Source: Candidatus Methanoperedens sp.
GTDB lineage: Archaea > Halobacteriota > Methanosarcinia > Methanosarcinales > Methanoperedenaceae
DNA: 9,478 nt
Reading direction: 5' to 3'
Assembly (NCBI GenBank): GCA_023249275.1
Contig: JAHFCV010000090.1
Coordinates: forward strand, 1-9,478
Positions 1 to 5,807 of the stretch are shown in pieces (position 1 is the stretch's first letter; the number at the start of each line of letters is the position of its first letter). The position numbers and the translations under genes were made by a program. The notes beneath the pieces were generated by a model. The model had not been told where the DNA came from, searched no databases, and saw only the letters and a list, made by a program, of their open reading frames with translations.

Positions 1-1
1 C

Positions 2-193
2 GGTCTGCTCTATGGGAATAGCGGACTTCTTGTAACGCAGATAATAGCAGTGGCAGTGACCTGGATATACGCTTTCGCAGTGACATTTATACTGGCGAAA
101 GTAATAGATGTAACAATTGGCTTGCGTGTAGGCGAGGAAGAAGAAGCTGTAGGCTTGGACGTATCCCAGCATGCAGAGAAAGCTTATTCGTGA
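2..193 (+). CDS. amt: Ammonium transporter Amt, C-terminal end (partial)
   Basis: Only the last 63 codons are present; the gene begins before the window. The visible part contains one hydrophobic transmembrane helix (about residues 8-37 of the fragment) followed by a short acidic cytoplasmic tail with the phrase GLDVSQHAEKAY, which is typical of the C-terminal region of Amt/MEP ammonium channels. That tail is the surface on which P-II proteins dock in the known AmtB-GlnK complex. The stop codon lies 9 nt before the next ATG and is part of the purine-rich ribosome-binding region of that gene, so the two genes are almost certainly one transcript. The transporter moves ammonium or ammonia across the cytoplasmic membrane. 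The pairing with glnK makes the call firm despite the short fragment. Confidence 0.9.
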   Translation, partial: GLLYGNSGLLVTQIIAVAVTWIYAFAVTFILAKVIDVTIGLRVGEEEEAVGLDVSQHAEKAYS

Positions 194-202
194 GGTGATT
201 GG

Positions 203-541
203 ATGAAGAAGATAGAAGCAATAATAAGACCAGAGGCTCTTGATGCAGTCCGTGTGGCGCTTGAAGAGAAGGGTATAGTTGGCATGACCGTAACTGAAGT
301 TCAGGGACGCGGGCGCCAGAAGGGTATCTGCCTGCAATGGCGCGCAGGTCAGTATTGCGTGGAATTCCTGCCTAAGATAAGGATAGATATGATAGTAGAT
401 GATGGATTTGTAGAGCCTGCAATAGAAGCGATAATTTCAGTTGCGAAAACAGGCAAAAGCGGAGACGGGAAGATATTCATTTATCCTGTTGAAGGGGTCG
501 TGCGTATCAGCACGGGTGAGCGCGGAGAGCAAGCCATTTAA
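203..541 (+). CDS. glnK: P-II nitrogen regulatory protein GlnK
   Basis: A complete 112-residue P-II protein, the normal length for this trimeric sensor of ATP/ADP and 2-oxoglutarate. It opens with MKKIEAIIRP, has the T-loop base VQGRGRQKG at 33-41, the B-loop TGKSGDGKIF at 83-92 with the nucleotide-binding G87-D88-G89-K90, and the C-loop end RISTGE at 101-106. The linked amt gene indicates the GlnK role of gating the ammonium channel. The T-loop (42-55) is of the archaeal style: positions 42-46 read ICLQW rather than the bacterial HTELY, so Tyr46 is replaced by Trp, while Tyr51, the uridylylation site in enterobacteria, is kept. Cys43 and Cys52 flank the loop. A GGTGA-like ribosome-binding site ends about 4 nt before the ATG and overlaps the amt stop. 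Transcription probably ends at the oligo-T run just downstream. Confidence 0.96.
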   Translation: MKKIEAIIRPEALDAVRVALEEKGIVGMTVTEVQGRGRQKGICLQWRAGQYCVEFLPKIRIDMIVDDGFVEPAIEAIISVAKTGKSGDGKIFIYPVEGVVRISTGERGEQAI

Positions 542-549
542 GCATGCTC

Positions 550-558
550 TTTTTTTTT
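550..558 (+). terminator. Oligo-T archaeal terminator after glnK
   Basis: A run of nine T residues begins 9 nt after the glnK stop codon, in the 23-nt gap before the convergent protease gene. Archaeal RNA polymerase terminates at oligo-T tracts without needing a hairpin, so this is the likely end of the amt-glnK transcript. No convincing stem is present. Confidence 0.6.
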
Positions 559-564
559 AAATCC

Positions 565-1449
565 CTATATTATCTGCGAACCTGCTATCAGGCTCCCGAC
601 TATGTATCCCAGGATAACCCCACCGTTCAGGAAGGGAAGACCAGCCTGCGGCTTACCTTTCATCACAAATCCCATGAGCACGAAAAATCCCACGAAAGTG
701 CCGACTATGGCGCCGACTGCTGGGAGATTGACACCTGCTATAAAGGGGACTGCACTCGAAAAAGTGTTCGCAGAAATCACTAATATCGTTGGCATTACCG
801 CATCCCCCAGTCCCATAAAGAAGGCTTCGCGTTCTTCCTTATCGAACTTCTCCGTAAGAAACGAATAACCCCAGCGCTTGGGAATCACAAATAAAATCGG
901 GAGTCTCAGCTCCATCACGCCCTCAGCAAGCGTTATCATGTGTTTTGTCCTGTAAACCGCAATATAATCATATACTAACAGCAGGACAAGTAAGAGCAAA
1001 GTCGGGATAATAGCAAGCGAGATGCCAAAAATCGAAGCTGCGCCCCCCCCGATAATAACGCCGATAATATCGATAACATACCATTCAGGGAACTTATAAA
1101 GGATTACAGTCAAGGCTATTGAAAGTATAATGGTTAAAATAAAATTCAGTCCGGGCGCTAAAAACGCGGAAAATATCGCATAAAAAACATAATATAATGT
1201 AGATGTCACTGTAAAAAGGATAAACGCCTGGATTATCCATTTTTTATTTAACTTTATAACTACCAATATAAATGCAGTAAAAACGAGGATAATTGCAACC
1301 CAGTAAATAACATTGCTTGTAGCTTCAGGATTGGAAAACGCTTTCATATCGTTCTTCTCAAAAGGCTCGCTCAGCGCAATCGCAATTAACTGCACGAGAA
1401 GCAGCATGAAAGCCATGCCTGCAAACGGGATATAGTCTTTAATTTTCAC
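565..1449 (-). CDS. Presenilin/signal-peptide-peptidase-like intramembrane aspartic protease
   Basis: A 294-residue, very hydrophobic protein with about nine membrane segments, the size and topology of archaeal presenilin homologues (PSH; Pfam SPP_2, peptidase family A22). The two catalytic signatures are visible: YD at 160-161 within a long helix, and GLGD at 213-216 (G-x-G-D). D161 and D216 would be the catalytic pair. The third conserved site, the PAL motif near the C-terminus, reads GLPFL at 270-274, a variant of Pro-Ala-Leu. Such enzymes cut substrates within the membrane; the natural archaeal substrate is unknown. The start is a GTG with GGAG nine bases upstream (1457-1460); the nearby upstream ATG is out of frame and stops quickly. 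The gene is convergent with glnK and divergent from the kinase gene, so it is probably its own transcription unit. Confidence 0.88.
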   Translation of the reverse strand: MKIKDYIPFAGMAFMLLLVQLIAIALSEPFEKNDMKAFSNPEATSNVIYWVAIILVFTAFILVVIKLNKKWIIQAFILFTVTSTLYYVFYAIFSAFLAPGLNFILTIILSIALTVILYKFPEWYVIDIIGVIIGGGAASIFGISLAIIPTLLLLVLLLVYDYIAVYRTKHMITLAEGVMELRLPILFVIPKRWGYSFLTEKFDKEEREAFFMGLGDAVMPTILVISANTFSSAVPFIAGVNLPAVGAIVGTFVGFFVLMGFVMKGKPQAGLPFLNGGVILGYIVGSLIAGSQII

Positions 1450-1470
1450 ATTAATTCTCCGCTTATAATG

Positions 1471-1492
1471 TATAAAAGGTTTTTAAAACAAT
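1471..1492 (-). promoter_or_regulatory. Candidate promoter of the presenilin-like protease gene
   Basis: On the minus strand this stretch holds two T/A-rich boxes: a CTTTTATA-like element (1471-1478) and a TTTTAAAA-like element (1481-1490). With archaeal spacing of about 25 nt to the transcription start, the upstream box would give a short leader that includes the GGAG at 1457-1460, while the downstream box would give an almost leaderless mRNA. I cannot tell which is used. Confidence 0.4.
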
Positions 1493-1494
1493 TC

Positions 1495-1510
1495 GTGCCT
1501 ATCCAGGCAC
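1495..1510. repeat. Perfect 6-bp inverted repeat in the divergent intergenic region
   Basis: GTGCCT, four spacer bases ATCC, then AGGCAC: a perfect dyad able to form a six-base-pair GC-rich hairpin. It sits just upstream of the protease promoter boxes and about 100 bp from the kinase promoter, in an otherwise AT-rich gap. It could be an operator for the protease gene or a stem in an RNA. There is no oligo-T run directly behind it on the plus strand, so a terminator is less likely. Nothing in the sequence says which factor would bind. Confidence 0.45.
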
Positions 1511-1603
1511 TTCCTTTTAAAACACCCTGATAGGTTTTCTTTAAGCAATAGAGTTTTCCATTTCCGCCAGTTTCCGTTCAGTGATGCCGCGAAAGATTAC
1601 CAC

Positions 1604-1620
1604 AAAAATTTGTATATGGA
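1604..1620 (+). promoter_or_regulatory. Candidate TATA promoter of the kinase-regulator operon
   Basis: An A-rich stretch followed by TTTGTATATGG fits the archaeal BRE plus TATA arrangement. Transcription would start about 25 nt downstream, giving a leader of roughly 30-40 nt. The leader contains GGGGA, which ends four bases before the ATG at 1675 and could act as a ribosome-binding site. Upstream, at 1555-1576, TTTCC occurs three times in 22 bases; this may be chance. Confidence 0.45.
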
Positions 1621-1674
1621 AAAGTTATTAAGATAGTAATAATAATTATAACATGTAATTTATTTGGGGATTTA

Positions 1675-3474
1675 ATGGCAAATAATAACCATCTTTCACA
1701 GTTACTAACAATAATAATAACGGTATTTTTAATAGGATATTTCCTTGAAATCTTCAAAGTTGGTAATACTTTACTTCGTGATTATTTTCAGATTTCAACA
1801 GAACTTTTGCCTCTTGTCCTTTCTTTTTCCATTTTCGTAATGACCTTGATTGTTTATGAAAAACACAAGGATAACCATTCTTTTTTCCTTGGCTGGGCAT
1901 TTTTTGTTATTGGGCTCTTAGACCTGTACCATATTCTGTCCTATCCGTTTATGCCCGATTTCATCAATCCTAACTCTTCACACAAATCAGACATTTTCTG
2001 GATCGAGGCACGACTTTTAGCATCCGTTTTATTTCTTGCCAGCGTATATGTTTATAGTGATACGCATCTATGGCTGCACAACAAATCCTTTCTTTTTGCG
2101 TCCGTGTGGGTATTTTCTTTTGCCTCCCTTGCAACCGGGATATATCCTGAATATTTTCCCGAAATAAGAACCCCTGATGGCAATCCTACAAAAATAACTC
2201 TACTGTTACTTATTATAGCTTCGTTAATTCTGTTGTATGCAAGCTATCTGTATGCGATAAGACTGCAAAAGACAGGACAGAAGTATCTGCTATGTTTGTT
2301 ATACGGTTTTATTCTCATTGTTTCCAGTAATTTTGTATACCTTTTCTATGATTACCCCGGACATCTGCTCAAAGCTTCTGCTTATTACTTTTTATATCTT
2401 GCTATATTCAAGTCAACTGTAGAGCAGCCTTACCAAAAACTTGTTGAAACCGATGAAAAGCGTATTCATGAAGTTGAAGAGAGATACCGCAACCTGTTTA
2501 ACAATGCCAATGATGCAATCCTGACGACTGATCTTGAATACAGGATTACTTCATGGAACTTGAGCGCCGAGAAGATATTCGGTTGGACAGCAAATGAAGT
2601 CATGGGTATGAAGCTCTCACCGTTACTTTTTGTCCCAACTATGATAGCGGAGGAAGAGGAGATTATCCGAAATGCCATGCAAGGCAAGGCTGTTCCCGGA
2701 ATTGAAAGTGTACTTATGCGCAAAAACGGGACAACGATAAACGTAAGTATGACCCTTTCATCAGTGCGGGATCAAAACCAGAATGTAATCGGCATGTCCG
2801 GTATAATCAGGGACAATACCGAACGCAAACGCGCAGAAGAGCAGACCAAAAGCTCGCTTAAAGAAAAAGAGATATTGCTGCGCGAGATTCACCACAGGGT
2901 AAAAAACAACATGCAGATAATCTCCAGCCTGCTAAAGCTCCAGTCAGTATATAGTAAGGATAAAAAATACGTTGATATATATAAAGAGAGCCAGAACAGG
3001 ATAACGGCAATGTCTCTTATCCACGAGAAACTTTACCAATCCAAAGATTTTACAAAGATTGACCTCAAAGGATATATTAAAGAACTGGTAACCGGACTGG
3101 TACAATCTTATGAAGCCAACCCGGGCAGAATTACACTAAATATAAATGTTGAAGATATTCCCCTCAGTATTAATACTGCCATACCATGCGGATTGCTAAT
3201 AAACGAACTGGTAAGCAATTCATTGAAATATGCCTTTCCCGGGGGCAAGCCAGGTGAAATTAAAATCTCGCTTCGTTCAATTGATGAAAATAAATTCGAA
3301 CTGGTAGTCAGTGATAACGGTGTAGGAATTCCTGAAACTGTGGATTTTAAAAAATCCGAATCATGGGGATGGCGCCTGATTACATTACTGGCTGAAAACC
3401 AGCTTCATGGCGATATCAATCTTAACAGGAACAAAGGGACTGAATTTCAAATTATATTCGGGGATGTGAGATAA
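1675..3474 (+). CDS. Membrane sensor histidine kinase (MASE3-PAS-HisKA_2-HATPase)
   Basis: A 599-residue sensor kinase. Residues 1-246 form about eight hydrophobic segments and match the MASE3 membrane sensor type; the signature-like stretch LGWAFFVIGLLDLYHILSY lies at 72-90. A short helical linker (248-272) leads to a PAS domain starting at RYRNLFNNANDAI and ending near ERKRAEE (about 270-388). The dimerisation/phosphoacceptor helix is of the HisKA_2 type, with REIHHRVKNNMQ at 403-414; His407, directly before RVKN, is the likely phosphorylated residue. The ATPase domain has the N box INELVSNSLKYAF (509-521), the G1 box DNGVGIPE (547-554) and a G2-like SWGWRL (562-567), where aromatic residues replace the usual leucines. 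The signal sensed is unknown. The stop codon shares a base with the start of the response regulator gene, so the two proteins are a translationally coupled cognate pair. Confidence 0.93.
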   Translation: MANNNHLSQLLTIIITVFLIGYFLEIFKVGNTLLRDYFQISTELLPLVLSFSIFVMTLIVYEKHKDNHSFFLGWAFFVIGLLDLYHILSYPFMPDFINPNSSHKSDIFWIEARLLASVLFLASVYVYSDTHLWLHNKSFLFASVWVFSFASLATGIYPEYFPEIRTPDGNPTKITLLLLIIASLILLYASYLYAIRLQKTGQKYLLCLLYGFILIVSSNFVYLFYDYPGHLLKASAYYFLYLAIFKSTVEQPYQKLVETDEKRIHEVEERYRNLFNNANDAILTTDLEYRITSWNLSAEKIFGWTANEVMGMKLSPLLFVPTMIAEEEEIIRNAMQGKAVPGIESVLMRKNGTTINVSMTLSSVRDQNQNVIGMSGIIRDNTERKRAEEQTKSSLKEKEILLREIHHRVKNNMQIISSLLKLQSVYSKDKKYVDIYKESQNRITAMSLIHEKLYQSKDFTKIDLKGYIKELVTGLVQSYEANPGRITLNINVEDIPLSINTAIPCGLLINELVSNSLKYAFPGGKPGEIKISLRSIDENKFELVVSDNGVGIPETVDFKKSESWGWRLITLLAENQLHGDINLNRNKGTEFQIIFGDVR

Positions 3475-4217
3475 TGGCAAAGGCACAGGTATTGGTTGTA
3501 GAAGATGAGAGCATTATAGCCGAAGATATACGAATCAGCTTACAAAATTTAGGATATTATGTCCCTTCGGTAGCAAGTTCAGGCGAGATGGCAATTAAAA
3601 AAGTAAAAGAGAATAATCCTGACCTGGTGCTGATGGATATTATACTTCAAGGAGAAATGGATGGGATTGAAGCTGCAAAACAGATACGCTTGAATTATGA
3701 TGTTCCGGTTCTGTATCTCACGGCTTATTCGGATGAAAAAATTCTGGAGCGGGCGAAAATAACCGAGCCTTTTGGATACATCATCAAACCATTTAAAGAA
3801 AGGGAATTACAGATAAACATTGAGATAGCGCTCTACAAACACGGAATGGAGAAGAAATTAAAACAGAGTAAGGAATTCTTCGAGGGTGTTTTGGAAGGTA
3901 TCGTTACCGGTGTCTGGGTGACGGATAAAGAGGATGTTATCGTATATGCCAATAAATGCCTGGAGGCAGTTACCGGCATTGTGCCTGCGCAAATGGAAGG
4001 TAAAAGTGTATTAGAGTTTCTGGAATTTTTGAAACCCTATTACCTGAGAGCGAAAGAAACATTGCAGCCGTTTTATTATGAGGCAGTTCCTTTTGTCACT
4101 CCGGGAAAAGGCCCAACATACCAGTCAGGCTGGTTGATACCTCAAATTAAAAATGGGAGTTTTAACGGCATGATTTGCACGATTGAAAGCATTCCCAAAC
4201 ATACAATGGTAGAGTAA
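3474..4217 (+). CDS. Response regulator, REC-PAS, no DNA-binding output
   Basis: A 247-residue protein whose first ~120 residues are a receiver domain: acidic pair E10-D11, phosphoacceptor D55 in LVLMDII, T83 in LTAYSD and K105 in IIKPF. A short helical linker (121-135) leads to a PAS-like fold (about 132-240) with the typical GVWVTDKEDVIVYANKCLEAVTG segment broken only by its own variation. There is no helix-turn-helix and no enzymatic output domain, so output is probably through protein contacts or through ligand binding by the PAS domain. Such REC-PAS proteins next to HisKA_2 kinases are common in methanogenic archaea. The ATG overlaps the kinase stop in a TAATG arrangement, which implies translational coupling and fixes the start. 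Confidence 0.92.
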   Translation: MAKAQVLVVEDESIIAEDIRISLQNLGYYVPSVASSGEMAIKKVKENNPDLVLMDIILQGEMDGIEAAKQIRLNYDVPVLYLTAYSDEKILERAKITEPFGYIIKPFKERELQINIEIALYKHGMEKKLKQSKEFFEGVLEGIVTGVWVTDKEDVIVYANKCLEAVTGIVPAQMEGKSVLEFLEFLKPYYLRAKETLQPFYYEAVPFVTPGKGPTYQSGWLIPQIKNGSFNGMICTIESIPKHTMVE

Positions 4218-4227
4218 ACACGAAATG

Positions 4228-4288
4228 AACCGGTTATAGTCTTGAAAAAAAAACAAACTATTTCTTTTAGCTGGTAATATACAGGGCG
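4228..4288 (+). promoter_or_regulatory. Short intergenic region before pheA with weak promoter signals
   Basis: The 71-nt gap after the response regulator holds an 8-bp perfect palindrome AACCGGTT (4228-4235) that merges into a TTATAG-like box (4234-4239), then an A-run and a TTTCTTTT stretch (about 4261-4268). The box is about 50 nt from the pheA ATG, compatible with a short leader. The T-rich stretch could also end the kinase-regulator transcript. Both readings are weak, and read-through from the regulator gene is possible. Confidence 0.3.
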
Positions 4289-5095
4289 ATGATAATCGGG
4301 ACTTTAGGACCGGAAGGCTCTTTCTCAGAAAAAGCCGCAAAACAGTGGAACAGTAAAGCAGAATTACAGTATTATGATGATATTTTTGATACGGTAGATG
4401 CGCTTTTGCGAAACGAAGTGGATTACAGCATTGTGCCGATAGAAAATTCTATAGAAGGTTCTATTACACTAACGCTTGACCTTCTTATGGAACAGAAATT
4501 AATAATCACAGGCGAGGTAATCGTCCAGATCGAACACTGTCTTCTATCGATGGGAAAACGCGATGAAATTAAAGTAATCATGTCCATTCCTCAGGCATTG
4601 TCCCAATGTAAAAAATACATTAAAAAGAATTGCAAGGATATAGAGATACGGTCAACATTGAGCACATCGCAGGCAGCAAAGCTTGCACTGGAATCAAAGG
4701 AATTCGCTGCCATTGCATCCAGGGAATCTGCCAGGACATATGGGCTGAATATACTGGATGAGAACATCCAGGATGTTAATGAGAACTTCACTCGTTTTAT
4801 TGTAATAGGGAAAACCACGCCGAAGCCTTCGGGCAATGATAAGACCTCTATCATCGTGTATCTGGAAAAAAACATGCCGGGAGCGCTGTACGAGATTCTC
4901 GGGGAATTTGCAAACAGGGGAATCGACCTGACAAAAATAGAGTCGCGTCCTACGAAAAAAGTCCTCGGGGATTATCTTTTTTACATAGACCTGAAAGGAC
5001 ACACCGAGGATAGAATAATAAAAGATGCGCTTGGAAAAGTAAAGGGTAAAGTAGGGATGTTGAAAATATTGGGCTCGTATCCTGCGGCAAAATAA
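4289..5095 (+). CDS. pheA: Prephenate dehydratase with C-terminal ACT domain
   Basis: A 268-residue monofunctional prephenate dehydratase, the enzyme that decarboxylates and dehydrates prephenate to phenylpyruvate in phenylalanine synthesis. Visible signatures are GPEGSFSE (7-14), the VPIENSIEGS active-site loop (49-58), PQALSQC (101-107), STSQAAKLA (125-133) and the catalytic-site ENFTRFIVIG (165-174) with Thr168-Arg169-Phe170. An ACT regulatory domain follows (about 185-262), with PGALYEIL and IESRP (217-221), the motifs that bind phenylalanine in feedback-inhibited enzymes. No chorismate mutase domain is fused at either end, as usual in archaea. The ATG is preceded by only a short AGGGCG, a weak ribosome-binding site, but the protein begins exactly at the family's first beta strand. 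It lies 71 nt after the response regulator and 64 nt before the riboflavin operon. Confidence 0.95.
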   Translation: MIIGTLGPEGSFSEKAAKQWNSKAELQYYDDIFDTVDALLRNEVDYSIVPIENSIEGSITLTLDLLMEQKLIITGEVIVQIEHCLLSMGKRDEIKVIMSIPQALSQCKKYIKKNCKDIEIRSTLSTSQAAKLALESKEFAAIASRESARTYGLNILDENIQDVNENFTRFIVIGKTTPKPSGNDKTSIIVYLEKNMPGALYEILGEFANRGIDLTKIESRPTKKVLGDYLFYIDLKGHTEDRIIKDALGKVKGKVGMLKILGSYPAAK

Positions 5096-5104
5096 TCGAT
5101 GAAA

Positions 5105-5116
5105 AGTTTTATCCCG
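5105..5116 (+). promoter_or_regulatory. Candidate TATA promoter of the riboflavin operon
   Basis: AGTTTTATCCC lies about 50 nt before the ATG of the kinase gene in the 64-nt gap after pheA. With about 25 nt to the start site, transcription would begin near 5135, inside the inverted repeat listed next. The box is imperfect, so confidence is moderate. Confidence 0.4.
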
Positions 5117-5129
5117 TACTAAACCCATA

Positions 5130-5147
5130 TTTGAGCAGCATCTCAAA
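5130..5147. promoter_or_regulatory. Dyad operator candidate TTTGAG-N6-CTCAAA upstream of rbkR
   Basis: Two perfect 6-bp arms separated by six bases. Two further matching pairs lie beyond one mismatch (AT at 5127-5128 and AT at 5149-5150). The centre-to-centre geometry suits a dimeric winged-helix repressor. The site falls between the putative TATA box and the start codon, over the predicted transcription start, and the first gene of the operon encodes an HTH-riboflavin kinase of the kind known to regulate riboflavin genes in archaea. Autoregulation by that protein is the inference; the binding itself is not shown. Confidence 0.5.
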
Positions 5148-5159
5148 AATGAGTGGTCT

Positions 5160-5807
5160 ATGGATATACAATCTTTAAAAAGACTCGCGCTTCTGGGCGC
5201 GCATAACAAACCGGTGCAATTAACATCAATTGAATTTGCGCCGCATATTGATTCAAGCCCGCAGACAGCAGCGCGAAGGCTCAAAAACCTTGAGGAAGAG
5301 AACCTTATTACAAGGCAGATTTTACCCAATGGGCAGTTAATATCCATAACAAAAAACGGGTTTGCTGCGCTGCAAAAAGAATTAAATGATTACCAGGAAA
5401 TATTTTCAGGGAATGGAAGCATTAAAATCCTGAGCGGTAAGGTGATTACCGGACTTGGCGAAGGGCAGTATTACATTTCCCTGGAAGGATACAGGACACA
5501 ATTCCGGGAAAAACTGGGATTCGACCCATATCCCGGCACATTGAATATAAAACTTGATCCGCAGAGTATTGAACTGCGAAAAAGAATAAGCGCAAATACC
5601 AGGATTTCAGGATTTACAGACCAGAACAGGACATTTGGAAGCGGCTCCTGCTTTAATGTCAGGATTTCAGATATTAAAGGAGCGGTAATAACTCCTGAGC
5701 GAACGCATTATCCTGAAGATATAATTGAGGTAATTGCGCCTTTGAACCTGAGAGATTATTTGAATATCAAGGACGGCAGCATTGTTAATGTGGAAGTGGT
5801 AAAATGA
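5160..5807 (+). CDS. rbkR: Bifunctional winged-helix regulator / CTP-dependent riboflavin kinase (RbkR type)
   Basis: A 215-residue fusion. Residues 1-75 form a winged helix-turn-helix with the recognition region SSPQTAARRLKNLEEENLI (32-50) and a basic wing. Residues 87-215 are the archaeal CTP-dependent riboflavin kinase fold: GKVITGLGEGQYYISLEGY (93-111), FDPYPGTLNIKL (121-132), RTFGSGSCFNV (157-167) and AVITPERTHYPEDIIEVIAPLNLRDYL (175-201) with the following KDGS. It phosphorylates riboflavin to FMN using CTP instead of ATP. Proteins with this N-terminal HTH are known as RbkR and regulate riboflavin genes in many archaea. A dyad sits just upstream of the start. The stop overlaps the ATG of ribB by four bases (ATGA), so both genes are translated together. 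The start fits the beginning of the HTH helix; the ribosome-binding site is weak. Confidence 0.94.
   Translation: MDIQSLKRLALLGAHNKPVQLTSIEFAPHIDSSPQTAARRLKNLEEENLITRQILPNGQLISITKNGFAALQKELNDYQEIFSGNGSIKILSGKVITGLGEGQYYISLEGYRTQFREKLGFDPYPGTLNIKLDPQSIELRKRISANTRISGFTDQNRTFGSGSCFNVRISDIKGAVITPERTHYPEDIIEVIAPLNLRDYLNIKDGSIVNVEVVK

Noticed and set aside
602..868. Plus-strand frames opposite the protease gene
   Set aside because: The minus strand carries a full-length A22 protease with both catalytic motifs; the plus-strand translations are low-complexity shadows.
1450..1674. An NrpR nitrogen operator (GGAA-N6-TTCC) in the divergent region
   Set aside because: No GGAA followed by six bases and TTCC is present; the TTTCC repeats are all in one orientation.
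5096..5159. An FMN riboswitch before the riboflavin genes
   Set aside because: The gap is only 64 nt and lacks the multi-stem RFN architecture; the dyad there fits a protein operator better.
4694..5347. A 217-codon open frame on the minus strand
   Set aside because: It lies across the end of pheA, the riboflavin promoter and the start of rbkR, all with clear protein signatures on the plus strand; its own translation has no recognisable pattern.
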